In this document: in pieces, positions 26,199 to 33,178 of the stretch
How positions within the stretch are numbered: the first letter of the stretch is position 1
How the letters are laid out: every line of letters starts with the position of its first letter
Source: Saccharopolyspora flava
GTDB taxonomy: Bacteria > Actinomycetota > Actinomycetes > Mycobacteriales > Pseudonocardiaceae
Assembly (NCBI RefSeq): GCF_900116135.1
Contig: NZ_FOZX01000007.1
Span: forward strand, 1-64,000
Reading direction: 5' to 3'
Length of the DNA: 64,000 nt
Translations under genes and position numbers: made by a program
The notes under the pieces: model-generated
What the model was told of the DNA's origin: nothing
Database searches by the model: none
Seen by the model: only the letters and a program-made list of their open reading frames with translations

Positions 26199-26232
26199 CG
26201 TAAGAACTTCCCCGGCGTAAGGATTCGGTAAG
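26199..26232. promoter_or_regulatory. Cluster of CGTAAG-type half-sites in the divergent promoter region
   Basis: Three half-sites lie in one orientation: CGTAAG at 26199, CGTAAG at 26216 and GGTAAG at 26227. The last two are spaced 11 bp. They sit between the divergent operons of the membrane protein/two-component system and the GT2 gene. The 9-mer GGCGTAAGG is shared with the 22058 site. Confidence 0.45.
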
Positions 26233-26270
26233 CGCCGCAGCGGTTTTCGCGTCGTCCACTGTGCGCTTGC

Positions 26271-26930
26271 ATGGGTTCCGTGAACGAAGTCGACGTCGTG
26301 CTGCCCTGCCTGGACGAAGCCGCCGCCCTGCCGGAGGTGCTCGCCGCGCTGCCACCCGGGTACCGGCCGCTGGTGGTGGACAACGGCTCCCGCGACCGGT
26401 CCGCGGCGGTGGCCGCCGGCCTCGGGGCCACCGTGATCGCCGAACCCCGCCGCGGCTACGGGGCCGCCGTGCACACCGGACTGCTCGCCGCGCGCACCGA
26501 GATCGTGTGCTTCACCGATTGCGACGGGTCCCTGGACCCGGCGGTGCTGCCCGAGCTGGTCGCCCGGGTGCGGGCCGGGGCGCAGCTGGCGGTGGGCCGC
26601 CGCGTCCCGACCACCCCGGGTGCGTGGCCCTGGCACGCCCGCGCGGGCAACGCGCTGATCGCCGCGCTGCTGCGGCGCGACGGCGTGCCGGTGCACGACA
26701 TCGCCCCGATCCGCGCGGTCCGCCGCGCCGACCTGCTCGCCCTCGGGGTGACCGACCGCGCCTTCGGCTACCCCCTGGAACTGCTGCGCCTGGCCGGGCG
26801 CGCCGGGTGGCGGATCGCCGAGATCGACGTCGACTACCGGCCCCGGGCGGCCGGCACCCGCTCGAAGGTCTCCGGATCGGTGCGCGGCACCTGGCGGGCC
26901 ACCCGCGACATGGCGCGGGTGCTGCGATGA
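26271..26930 (+). CDS. Family 2 glycosyltransferase (TIGR04283-like)
   Basis: A 219-residue compact GT-A protein. VDVVLPCLDEAAALPEVLAA, LVVDNGSRDRSAAVA and CFTDCDGSLDP (DxD-like DCD) mark the nucleotide-sugar site, and [15 protein letters not shown] resembles the acceptor region of polyprenol-P sugar transferases. It lacks membrane helices. The next gene overlaps by ATGA. GT2 and DUF2064 proteins adjacent to each other are known from arsenosugar-type loci (TIGR04283/TIGR04282), but no arsenic gene is present here. The start could also be GTG 26280. Confidence 0.82.
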   Translation: MGSVNEVDVVLPCLDEAAALPEVLAALPPGYRPLVVDNGSRDRSAAVAAGLGATVIAEPRRGYGAAVHTGLLAARTEIVCFTDCDGSLDPAVLPELVARVRAGAQLAVGRRVPTTPGAWPWHARAGNALIAALLRRDGVPVHDIAPIRAVRRADLLALGVTDRAFGYPLELLRLAGRAGWRIAEIDVDYRPRAAGTRSKVSGSVRGTWRATRDMARVLR

Positions 26931-27577
26931 CCGCGCTGCTGATCGTCGCCAAAGCGCCGGTGCCCGGGCTGGCCAAGACCCGCCTGTGCCCGCCGGCCAC
27001 GCCCGAGCAGGCCGCCGAGCTCGCCGCGGCCGGTCTGCTCGACACCCTCGACGCCGTGCTGGCCACCCCGGGCGCGCACCCGGTCGTCGCCCTCACCGGC
27101 GACCTCGACCGCGCCGCCCGCGCCCCGGAACTCCGGGAACGGCTGAGCGCCACGACCCTGCTGACCCAGCGCGGTGCGGACTTCCCGCACCGCCTGGCCG
27201 CCGCCCACGCCGACACCGCGCGGCTGGGGCTGCCGGTGCTGCAGATCGGCATGGACACCCCGCAGGTCACCCCCGCGCTGCTGGCCGAGGCGTGCGAGCG
27301 GCTGCGCGGCGCGGAGGCCGTGCTCGGCCCGGCGACCGACGGCGGCTGGTGGGCCATCGGCTTCCGCGACCCCGGCGCGGCCCGGCTGCTGGCCGGGATC
27401 CCCACCTCCCGCGCCGACACCGGCCGCCGCACCCTGCACGCGTTGCGCGGCGCCGGTCTGCGGGTGGCCGCTCTGCCCGAGCTCACCGACGTCGACACCA
27501 TGCCCGACGCCCGCGCCGTCGCCGCCGCGATCCCGGGCAGCCGCTTCGCCGAGGCCCTGGCCGGGTGCGTGCGGTGA
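26927..27577 (+). CDS. DUF2064 / TIGR04282-like glycosyltransferase-fold protein
   Basis: A 216-residue protein. The opening ALLIVAKAPVPGLAKTRLCP is diagnostic of DUF2064, a nucleotidyltransferase/GT-A-like fold with a G-x-x-KTRL nucleotide-binding loop. QIGMDTPQVTPALLAEA and LGPATDGGWWAIGF carry the conserved acidic residues. It overlaps its neighbours on both sides (ATGA, GTGA), so three genes are translationally coupled. The family is named for arsenosugar biosynthesis in some loci. Its chemistry here is unknown. Confidence 0.82.
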   Translation: MTALLIVAKAPVPGLAKTRLCPPATPEQAAELAAAGLLDTLDAVLATPGAHPVVALTGDLDRAARAPELRERLSATTLLTQRGADFPHRLAAAHADTARLGLPVLQIGMDTPQVTPALLAEACERLRGAEAVLGPATDGGWWAIGFRDPGAARLLAGIPTSRADTGRRTLHALRGAGLRVAALPELTDVDTMPDARAVAAAIPGSRFAEALAGCVR

Positions 27578-28185
27578 GCGGCGAGTTCGACACCGCCCTG
27601 CGCGGCGCGACCGCCTCCCTGCGCACCAGCGACGGCGCGATGCTGCCGCTGCCGGGTCGGCGCTGGAACGCCGAGCCCGACGCCGCCGACCGGTACGTCC
27701 TCGCCGCCTGCGGTGGCCCGGTGCTCGACGTCGGGTGCGGGCCCGGCAGGCTCGCCGCCGCCCTGACCGTCCGGGGCGTGCCGTGCCTCGGCATCGACAG
27801 CTCGCCGCTGGCGGTGGCGATGACCCTGCGGCGCGGGGCGATGGCGCTGCGCCGCGACGTCTTCGGCCCGTTGCCGGGCGAAGGCGTCTGGAGCGAGGCG
27901 CTGCTCGTCGACGGCAACATCGGCATCGGCGGTGATCCCCGGGCGCTGCTGGAGCGGATCCGCCGGGTGCTGCGGCCCGGGGGAGCGGTGTGGGTGGAGG
28001 TTGAACCGCCCGGGGCCGGGATCTGGTGCGGCACCGGCACCGTCGTCGACGCCGCCGGACCGGGCCGCAGCTTCGGCTGGGCGAGAGTGGGAGCCGAGGT
28101 CGTCGCGGGTCTGGCACCCGGGTTCACGACGCGCGTGCTGGAGGTCGAGCGGCGCTGGTTCGCGGAGCTGCGCAGCACGTCTTGA
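27574..28185 (+). CDS. Class I SAM-dependent methyltransferase
   Basis: A 203-residue protein. Motif I is VLDVGCGPGRLAAAL, followed by GVPCLGIDSSPLAVAM (acidic motif II position) and the post-I block with LRPGGAVWVEVE. The GTG at 27574 overlaps the DUF2064 stop. GTG 27565 is also possible. As the last gene of the GT2-DUF2064 operon it may methylate the sugar or aglycone made by the cluster. Substrate cannot be inferred from sequence. Confidence 0.82.
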   Translation: MSGEFDTALRGATASLRTSDGAMLPLPGRRWNAEPDAADRYVLAACGGPVLDVGCGPGRLAAALTVRGVPCLGIDSSPLAVAMTLRRGAMALRRDVFGPLPGEGVWSEALLVDGNIGIGGDPRALLERIRRVLRPGGAVWVEVEPPGAGIWCGTGTVVDAAGPGRSFGWARVGAEVVAGLAPGFTTRVLEVERRWFAELRSTS

Positions 28186-28232
28186 CCGGTGCCGACCGGG
28201 GAACGAAGATCGCCGCCTGCGTGGAACAATAA

Positions 28233-28245
28233 GTCCAGTGTGGAC
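28233..28245. promoter_or_regulatory. Short dyad in the AT-richer region before the TerC gene
   Basis: GTCCA-GTG-TGGAC is a perfect hyphenated dyad inside a 273-base gene-free stretch (28186-28458) that is less GC-rich than its surroundings. No other clear promoter or riboswitch was seen there. In particular, no manganese (yybP-ykoY) riboswitch signature, often found ahead of TerC genes, was recognised. Confidence 0.3.
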
Positions 28246-28458
28246 GATCGGAAAAACGGTACCGGCGAGGATGAATCGGACGTAGTGCGCCAAAGGTCCT
28301 CGTCGGGCTGTGATTTTGCTCCAAATGGCGTGTTTTTCCGCCCGAATTGCTCGGGTTCGTCCCGCTGGTCTCATTGGGGCCGGTTTTCCATACAGTATTC
28401 TGCATGCACTTGTCCGGTTCTCGGATGAGCGCGCAGCAGTCGGTGTGAGGGGACGCGC

Positions 28459-29466
28459 ATGAACTTCCCGGTGTGGGTGTGGGCGGTGACGCTGATCGCG
28501 CTGCTCGGCCTGATCGCGGCCGACCTGCTGATCGTGGGCCGGCGGCCGCACGCCGTCGGCGTCAAGGAGGCCAGCCTGTGGGTGGCCTTCTACGTCGCCC
28601 TCGCGGCGATCTTCGGCGGGCTTCTGTTCGCCTTCGCCGGGTCCACCAGCGGCGCGGAGTTCTTCGCCGGGTACGTCACCGAGTACAGCCTGTCGGTGGA
28701 CAACCTGTTCGTCTTCGTGATCATCATGTCCCGGTTCGCGGTGCCCCGCGAGCACCAGCACCGGGTGCTCTACATCGGCATCCTGATCTCGCTGGTGCTG
28801 CGCGCGGTCTGCATCGCCGCGGGCGTGGCCGTGCTCGCCGCGTTCAACTGGGTGTTCTACCTGTTCGGCGCGTTCCTGATCTACACCGCGATCAAGGTCG
28901 CCCGCGACGCCGGCGACGACTCGGAGGACGACGACGGCAGCGGCATGATCCGGGCGCTGCAGAAGTTCGTGCCCACCACCGACACCTACGACGGCGGCAA
29001 GATGGTGACCCGCGTCGACGGCAAGCGGAAGTTCACCCCGCTGCTGCTGGTCGTGGCCGCGCTCGGGCTGGCCAACGTGATCTTCGCGCTGGACTCGATG
29101 CCGGCCATCTTCGGGCTCACCAAGGACGGCTTCATCATCTTCACCGCCAACGCCTTCGCGCTGATGGGGCTGCGGCAGCTGTACTTCGTCATCGGCGGCC
29201 TGCTGGACCGGCTGATCTACCTCAGCTACGGGCTGGCGGTCATCCTCGGCTTCATTGGCGTGAAGCTGATCATCGAGGCGCTGCACGGCTCGCACGTCGA
29301 CGAGATCCACTTCGCCGTCCCCGACATCGGCATCGCCGCCTCGCTCGGGTTCATCGTGCTCACCCTGGCCATCACCACCGTCGCCAGCCTCGCCCGCTCG
29401 CGCACCAAGCGGCAGCCCGAGGAACCGGCACCTGAACCGGTGACGAGCGGGGCCGAAGCGGAATAA
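28459..29466 (+). CDS. TerC-family integral membrane protein
   Basis: A 335-residue protein with about nine helices. Two inverted half-repeats carry the family motifs TEYSLSVDNLFVFVIIMSRF and LANVIFALDSMPAIFGLTKD, whose aspartates and asparagines are thought to form the ion path. A charged loop (DDSEDDDGSG) separates the halves. TerC proteins are associated with tellurite resistance and, in several bacteria, with manganese efflux and metalation of secreted proteins. The gene stands alone after a gene-free leader. Confidence 0.92.
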   Translation: MNFPVWVWAVTLIALLGLIAADLLIVGRRPHAVGVKEASLWVAFYVALAAIFGGLLFAFAGSTSGAEFFAGYVTEYSLSVDNLFVFVIIMSRFAVPREHQHRVLYIGILISLVLRAVCIAAGVAVLAAFNWVFYLFGAFLIYTAIKVARDAGDDSEDDDGSGMIRALQKFVPTTDTYDGGKMVTRVDGKRKFTPLLLVVAALGLANVIFALDSMPAIFGLTKDGFIIFTANAFALMGLRQLYFVIGGLLDRLIYLSYGLAVILGFIGVKLIIEALHGSHVDEIHFAVPDIGIAASLGFIVLTLAITTVASLARSRTKRQPEEPAPEPVTSGAEAE

Positions 29467-29492
29467 AGCACGCCGCCCGGCGTTGTCCGGGC

Positions 29493-29843
29493 ATGGCGCG
29501 CAAACCGCCGGAACGGGTCCTGGCCGAGCACCGGGACGAGGTGCAGCACCGCATCGAGTCGCTGCAGCGGCACCTCGCGTCCATCGTCGAGCAGGCGGCC
29601 TGGACCACCAACGACGACGAGCACGACCCCGAGGGCGTCACCATCGCCTACGAGCGCGCCCAGACCCAGGGCCTGCTCACCGACGCCAAGGAGGAGCTCG
29701 CGGCGCTCGACCAGGCGGCCCAGCGCATCGAGTCCGGCACCTACGGCCAGTGCGAGCGCTGCGGCAAGCGCATCAGCCGAGAACGCCTCGAAGCCCTGCC
29801 CGCGGCCACGCTCTGCATCCGCTGCGCCTCGGCTCGTCGCTGA
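29493..29843 (+). CDS. DksA/TraR-family C4 zinc-finger protein
   Basis: A 116-residue protein. A long N-terminal helical hairpin (about 10-80) is followed by CERCGKRISRERLEALPAAT then LCIRC, the C4 zinc finger of the DksA/TraR family. It also shows GTYGQC just before the finger. DksA-like proteins bind the secondary channel of RNA polymerase. Actinobacterial versions are diverse, and whether this one acts with ppGpp is not known. It starts 26 bases after terC and is probably co-transcribed with it. Confidence 0.88.
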   Translation: MARKPPERVLAEHRDEVQHRIESLQRHLASIVEQAAWTTNDDEHDPEGVTIAYERAQTQGLLTDAKEELAALDQAAQRIESGTYGQCERCGKRISRERLEALPAATLCIRCASARR

Positions 29844-29846
29844 GGG

Positions 29847-30779
29847 TCAGTCCTTGCCGGCCGCGAGCCGGGACAGGCGGGTGGGGGTGGGCCAGCGGAC
29901 GTGGTGGACCCAGCCGGCCTTCTCGAACAGCCAGATGACCCGCGCCGAGATGTCGATCTGACCTCGCTGCACGCCGTGCCGGGCGCAGGTCGGGTCCGCG
30001 TGGTGCAGGTTGTGCCAGGACTCGCCCATGCTCAGGATCGCCAGCGGCCAGAAGTTCGCGGCCTTGTCGCGGCTCTTGAACGGTCGCTCGCCCACCAGGT
30101 GGCAGATGGAGTTCACCGACCAGGTCACGTGGTGCAGGAACGCCACCCGCACCAGACCGGCCCAGAAGAACGCCGTGAGCGCGCCCCAGGCGGTGCCGGT
30201 GATCAACCAGCCCATCAGCCCGGGCAGCAGGAACGTCGCCACCGTCAGCGGGCCGAACAGCTTGTGCACCAGGCGCATGTCGGGGTCGGCCAGCAGGTCC
30301 GGCACGAAGCGCTCCTGGTTGGTCAGGTCGCGTTCGAACACCCAGCCCATGTGCGCGTGCCAGAACCCGCGCACCAGCGCCGCGGGGGAGGTGCCGAACG
30401 CCCAGGGGGAGTGCGGGTCGCCCTCGCGGTCGGCGAAGGCGTGGTGGCGGCGGTGGTCGGACACCCAGTGCAGGATCGGCCCCTGCACCGCCATGCTCGC
30501 CACCACCGCGAGGGTGATGCGCAGCCAGCGCTGGGCGCGGAAGGCGCCGTGGGTGAAGTAGCGGTGGTAGCCGACGGTCACGCCCAGGATGGTCAGCACG
30601 TACCAGCCCGCGGCCAGCGCCACGTCCCACCAGCGCAGCCCCCAGCCCCAGGCCAGCGGCACCGCCGCCAGCAGCGCCAGGAACGGCCCCAGGATGAACA
30701 CGTACACCGACAGTTGCGGGCCCCACGGCCTGCGGCCGGCCAGGACGGGTTTGGGTCCGGTGATCTCGGCGGCGTCCAA
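29847..30779 (-). CDS. Fatty acid (acyl-CoA type) desaturase
   Basis: A 310-residue membrane di-iron enzyme. The three histidine boxes are present: HRYFTHGAF (HxxxxH), HRRHHAFAD (HxxHH) and HNLHHADPT (HxxHH), with four hydrophobic helices between. It introduces a double bond, usually delta-9, into membrane acyl chains. The TTG at 30779 is preferred because GAGGAG lies seven bases upstream. The GTG at 30815 lacks a ribosome site. Confidence 0.9.
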   Translation of the reverse strand: MDAAEITGPKPVLAGRRPWGPQLSVYVFILGPFLALLAAVPLAWGWGLRWWDVALAAGWYVLTILGVTVGYHRYFTHGAFRAQRWLRITLAVVASMAVQGPILHWVSDHRRHHAFADREGDPHSPWAFGTSPAALVRGFWHAHMGWVFERDLTNQERFVPDLLADPDMRLVHKLFGPLTVATFLLPGLMGWLITGTAWGALTAFFWAGLVRVAFLHHVTWSVNSICHLVGERPFKSRDKAANFWPLAILSMGESWHNLHHADPTCARHGVQRGQIDISARVIWLFEKAGWVHHVRWPTPTRLSRLAAGKD

Positions 30780-30987
30780 CTGGCTCTCCTCACCTCGGGT
30801 GCGGCGGGCCCGCACAGTTCACCCAACCCCGGCAGCGCTGGTGATCGCAAGAAACCGGGCCGCAAGCGGCGGTGAACTCCGCACGACCGGTACGTCGCAT
30901 TCGGTAGGACGGGTGTCGCTCCTGAGCCGACGACGCGAGCCGCGGTCGAGCCGATGCTGGTCTCACCGACGAAGAAGGTGAGCAGAG

Positions 30988-31245
30988 ATGGTGACCGAAC
31001 TCCTGATGCAATGGGGACCCGGCGGTCCCGGAATGGGCGGGCACGGAGGTGGCCCGTTCTGGATCTTCGGACTGGTGTGGCTGGTGCTCATCGCCGCGCT
31101 GATCGGCACGGTGATCTACGCGCTGCTGCGCAGGACCCGTCGTCCCTCGGCGACCGAGAGCGCCCGCACGATCCTGGCCGAGCGCTACGCCCGTGGCGAG
31201 CTCACCGGCGAGGAATACCGAGAACGCCTCGGCGAACTCCGGTGA
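30988..31245 (+). CDS. Small membrane protein with C-terminal SHOCT domain
   Basis: An 85-residue protein. A glycine-rich start (GPGGPGMGGHGGGP) leads to one membrane helix (FWIFGLVWLVLIAALIGTVI). The short SHOCT motif follows (ILAERYARGELTGEEYRERL), a ~30-residue unit found at the ends of many small membrane proteins. Function is unknown. Its last three codons lie in the first unit of the tandem repeat 31237-31320. Confidence 0.85.
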   Translation: MVTELLMQWGPGGPGMGGHGGGPFWIFGLVWLVLIAALIGTVIYALLRRTRRPSATESARTILAERYARGELTGEEYRERLGELR

Positions 31246-31320
31246 TCTGGTGAGGGCTCCGGTGATGTGGTGGGGACTCCAGTGATGTGGTGAGGAGACT
31301 CCGATGATGTGGTGGGAGGG
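31237..31320. repeat. Four tandem 20-22 bp repeats
   Basis: Units start at 31237, 31257, 31277 and 31299 and read CTCC(G/A)(G/A)TGAT(G/C)TGGTG followed by a purine-rich tail of four to six bases. The first unit overlaps the SHOCT gene stop and the last runs directly into the first palindrome. Slippage-prone repeats next to palindromes suggest a recombination-active spacer. Confidence 0.8.
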
Positions 31321-31351
31321 GACAGTTTTCATGAAAACTGTCCCCTCCCAC
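31312..31351. repeat. 40-bp perfect palindrome
   Basis: The half-site is GTGGGAGGGGACAGTTTTCA and the second half is its exact reverse complement, with no spacer. It would form a 20-bp cruciform or RNA hairpin. The core GTTTTCATGAAAAC is shared with the palindromes at 31394 and 31426. Confidence 0.95.
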
Positions 31352-31393
31352 GGCCACGAGAGACCCCCACGAGGATTCCGTCCCCCACGAGTG

Positions 31394-31417
31394 GGGAAGT
31401 TTTCATGAAAACTTCCC
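31394..31417. repeat. 24-bp perfect palindrome
   Basis: The half-site is GGGAAGTTTTCA with an exact reverse complement. Outer arms differ from the neighbouring palindromes (AAG instead of ACAG), so each copy has retained self-complementarity despite divergence from the others. Confidence 0.95.
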
Positions 31418-31425
31418 GGTCTCCG

Positions 31426-31459
31426 GGGGTGGACAGTTTTCATGAAAACTGTCCACCCC
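31426..31459. repeat. 34-bp perfect palindrome
   Basis: The half-site is GGGGTGGACAGTTTTCA with an exact reverse complement. It shares GGACAGTTTTCA with the 31312 palindrome and, in altered form, with the hairpin at 45569-45644. It lies 48 bases before the stop of the convergent hypothetical gene, so it could serve as a bidirectional terminator. Confidence 0.95.
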
Positions 31460-31506
31460 TTCAGCAACGTGAGGTGAGTTCCTCGTCCGCGGGGGACGTC
31501 GTCGTG

Positions 31507-31809
31507 TCAGTTGTTGCGTGCGGCCTGGCGCGAGCCGGGCGCGGAGAGCCGACCGCGGGCGTTGACCAGCGCGGTTCGGGCGTTGGCGCGCTCGCCTTGA
31601 GCGAGGTGCTCGGCGGCGGAGCGCACCGCGGTCACCGCGTCGGCCGACACCTCGATCTGCGGGTGCTCGTCGAGCAGCCCGACAGCGCGGGTGAGTTCCT
31701 GGCGGGCGCGGTCCGCCGGGTTGTTCGGCTTCGTCAGCAGGTCGATGAGGGCTGTGTCCACCGCGTCGCGCAGGGCCGCCTCGGTCGAGCTGTGCGGTAG
31801 TGCAGTCAC
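31507..31809 (-). CDS. Hypothetical protein, about 100 residues
   Basis: A mostly helical protein (AALRDAVDTALIDLLTKPNN, TAVRSAAEHLAQGERANART) without recognisable domain, cysteines or membrane segment. The start is put at GTG 31809, where helical coding begins. An ATG at 31866 would add a stretch of different composition. No ribosome site is clear, so the start is uncertain. The 3' end faces the palindrome cluster. Confidence 0.55.
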   Translation of the reverse strand: MTALPHSSTEAALRDAVDTALIDLLTKPNNPADRARQELTRAVGLLDEHPQIEVSADAVTAVRSAAEHLAQGERANARTALVNARGRLSAPGSRQAARNN

Positions 31810-32061
31810 GGGCCGGGAGTCTATGCGCTGAACGGCACAATTTTCGTCGCCGATGATCACCCACATGGGTGGATCTCGTCGTCTTGGTGCAACGGAGCGC
31901 TGAAACAGGCCCGTCTTTTGTTGCTTTTCCTTCCGAACTCTCACCCAGAAAGTGATCGCTGCGCGTCACCGCGAATACGCGCGGGTGAACACGGGGTGGT
32001 CCGGTGTCCGCGTGCGCATTTCGCCTGGGTAGGCATCTTTCGGCGGTTTGTCCGATCTTCC

Positions 32062-32077
32062 TGTGCGCTGGCGCACA
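32062..32077. promoter_or_regulatory. Dyad TGTGCGC-TG-GCGCACA
   Basis: Perfect 7-bp arms around a 2-bp spacer, one base before the next dyad. It may be part of a composite operator for the methyltransferase promoter. Confidence 0.45.
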
Positions 32078-32078
32078 C

Positions 32079-32099
32079 TTAGTTGCGTCATGCAACTAA
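32079..32099. promoter_or_regulatory. MarR-type operator-like dyad
   Basis: TTAGTTGC-GTCAT-GCAACTAA has perfect 8-bp arms and resembles the AGTTGC...GCAACT sites bound by many MarR-family regulators. It lies about 105 bases before the methyltransferase start. No MarR gene is adjacent, so the regulator would act in trans. Confidence 0.5.
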
Positions 32100-32204
32100 C
32101 TTGTTATCGTCACTGTCTGTACCGATTTCTGCTCAGCGCGTTCTGCGCGAGTAACCGGAACGAATGAGGCCCCCGGGGTGGCGCGGGGCCGGAAGGGGTG
32201 CAGC

Positions 32205-33092
32205 GTGACAACTGGCCAGCAATGGGACATCGTGACCAGCGTCGGTCTGACCGCGCTGGGCGTGGCGGCCGCTCGGGCGCTGGAGACCCACCGCGAGGAC
32301 CGGCTGATCTCCGACCCGTACGCGGCCGCGTTCGTCAAGGCCGCCGACGCACCGGCACCCATGCCGACCTCCCCGGCCGAGGTCGCGGCGCTGCCGGAGG
32401 ACTCCATCTGGGCGCAGGCCAAGATGGAGGACTACATGGGCGTGCGGTCCCGCTGCTTCGACGACTTCTTCCTCGAGGCGGGCCAGGCCGGGATCCAGCA
32501 GGCCGTGATCCTCGCGTCCGGGCTCGACGCGCGCGCCCAGCGCCTGGACTGGGCGGCGGGCACCACCGTGTTCGAGATCGACCAGCCCAAGGTCCTGGAG
32601 TTCAAGCAGACCGTCCTCGACGGACTCGACGCGGCGCCGAAGTGCGCCCACCGGCCGGTGGCGATCGACCTGCGGGAGAACTGGTCGGCGGCGCTGACCG
32701 AGGCCGGGTTCGACCCGTCCAAGCCCACCGCCTGGCTGGCCGAGGGCCTGCTGCCGTACCTGCCCAAGGAGGCCGAGCAGCAGCTGCTGGAGACCATCGA
32801 CCGGCTCTCCGCGCCGGGCAGCCGGCTGGCCGTGGAGGACTTCGCCAACGTCGGCCAGATCTTCGAGGACGAGAACATCGCGGACTTCGGCAAGGAGTGG
32901 GGCCTGGACATGCGCGAGCTCCTGCACTCCGACGACCGTCCCGAGGCTCCCGACGTGCTGCGCGGGTTCGGCTGGAAGACCGAGGTCGAGGGTTCCGAGG
33001 CCAAGGCCGCCCGCTACGGCCGCGACCTCTCCGGCCTGTTCGGCCAGATGACCCACGCCAGCCGCTTCGTCGAGGCGCACAAGCCCGAGTGA
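32205..33092 (+). CDS. SAM-dependent methyltransferase, TIGR00027/LCM-like
   Basis: A 295-residue protein. The opening WDIVTSVGLTALGVAAARAL, the E-x-x-R-x-D-R-LISDPYAAAF block and the SAM loop VILASGLDARAQRLDW are signatures of the TIGR00027 family, which is expanded in actinobacteria and related to leucine carboxyl methyltransferases. Acceptors are unknown. The GTG at 32205 follows GGAAGGGG. A paralog lies directly downstream. Confidence 0.9.
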   Translation: MTTGQQWDIVTSVGLTALGVAAARALETHREDRLISDPYAAAFVKAADAPAPMPTSPAEVAALPEDSIWAQAKMEDYMGVRSRCFDDFFLEAGQAGIQQAVILASGLDARAQRLDWAAGTTVFEIDQPKVLEFKQTVLDGLDAAPKCAHRPVAIDLRENWSAALTEAGFDPSKPTAWLAEGLLPYLPKEAEQQLLETIDRLSAPGSRLAVEDFANVGQIFEDENIADFGKEWGLDMRELLHSDDRPEAPDVLRGFGWKTEVEGSEAKAARYGRDLSGLFGQMTHASRFVEAHKPE

Positions 33093-33178
33093 GTCCGGTG
33101 TCCCCGAAAGAGTCCGCCGCACGGGCTCTTTCGGGGAAAACCCGATGGCCGCCCTCCGATGCGCCTAGCATCGGATCC

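Larger units (their letters stand above)
31810..32204. other. 395-bp gene-free stretch with two palindromic sites
   Basis: No protein or RNA gene was recognised. The sequence is less GC-rich than coding DNA, including a T-rich run near 31917-31930. It holds the dyads at 32062-32077 and 32079-32099, which lie just upstream of the first methyltransferase and are listed separately. Confidence 0.6.

Noticed and set aside
28186..28458. Manganese riboswitch (yybP-ykoY) before terC
   Set aside because: The region is the right size and less GC-rich, but I could not find the conserved box elements or paired stem needed.
30790..31467. Minus-strand frame through the palindromes reading FMKT and FHEN peptides
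   Set aside because: The peptides come from translating the palindromic core in both orientations and there is no start signal; the DNA repeat explains them.
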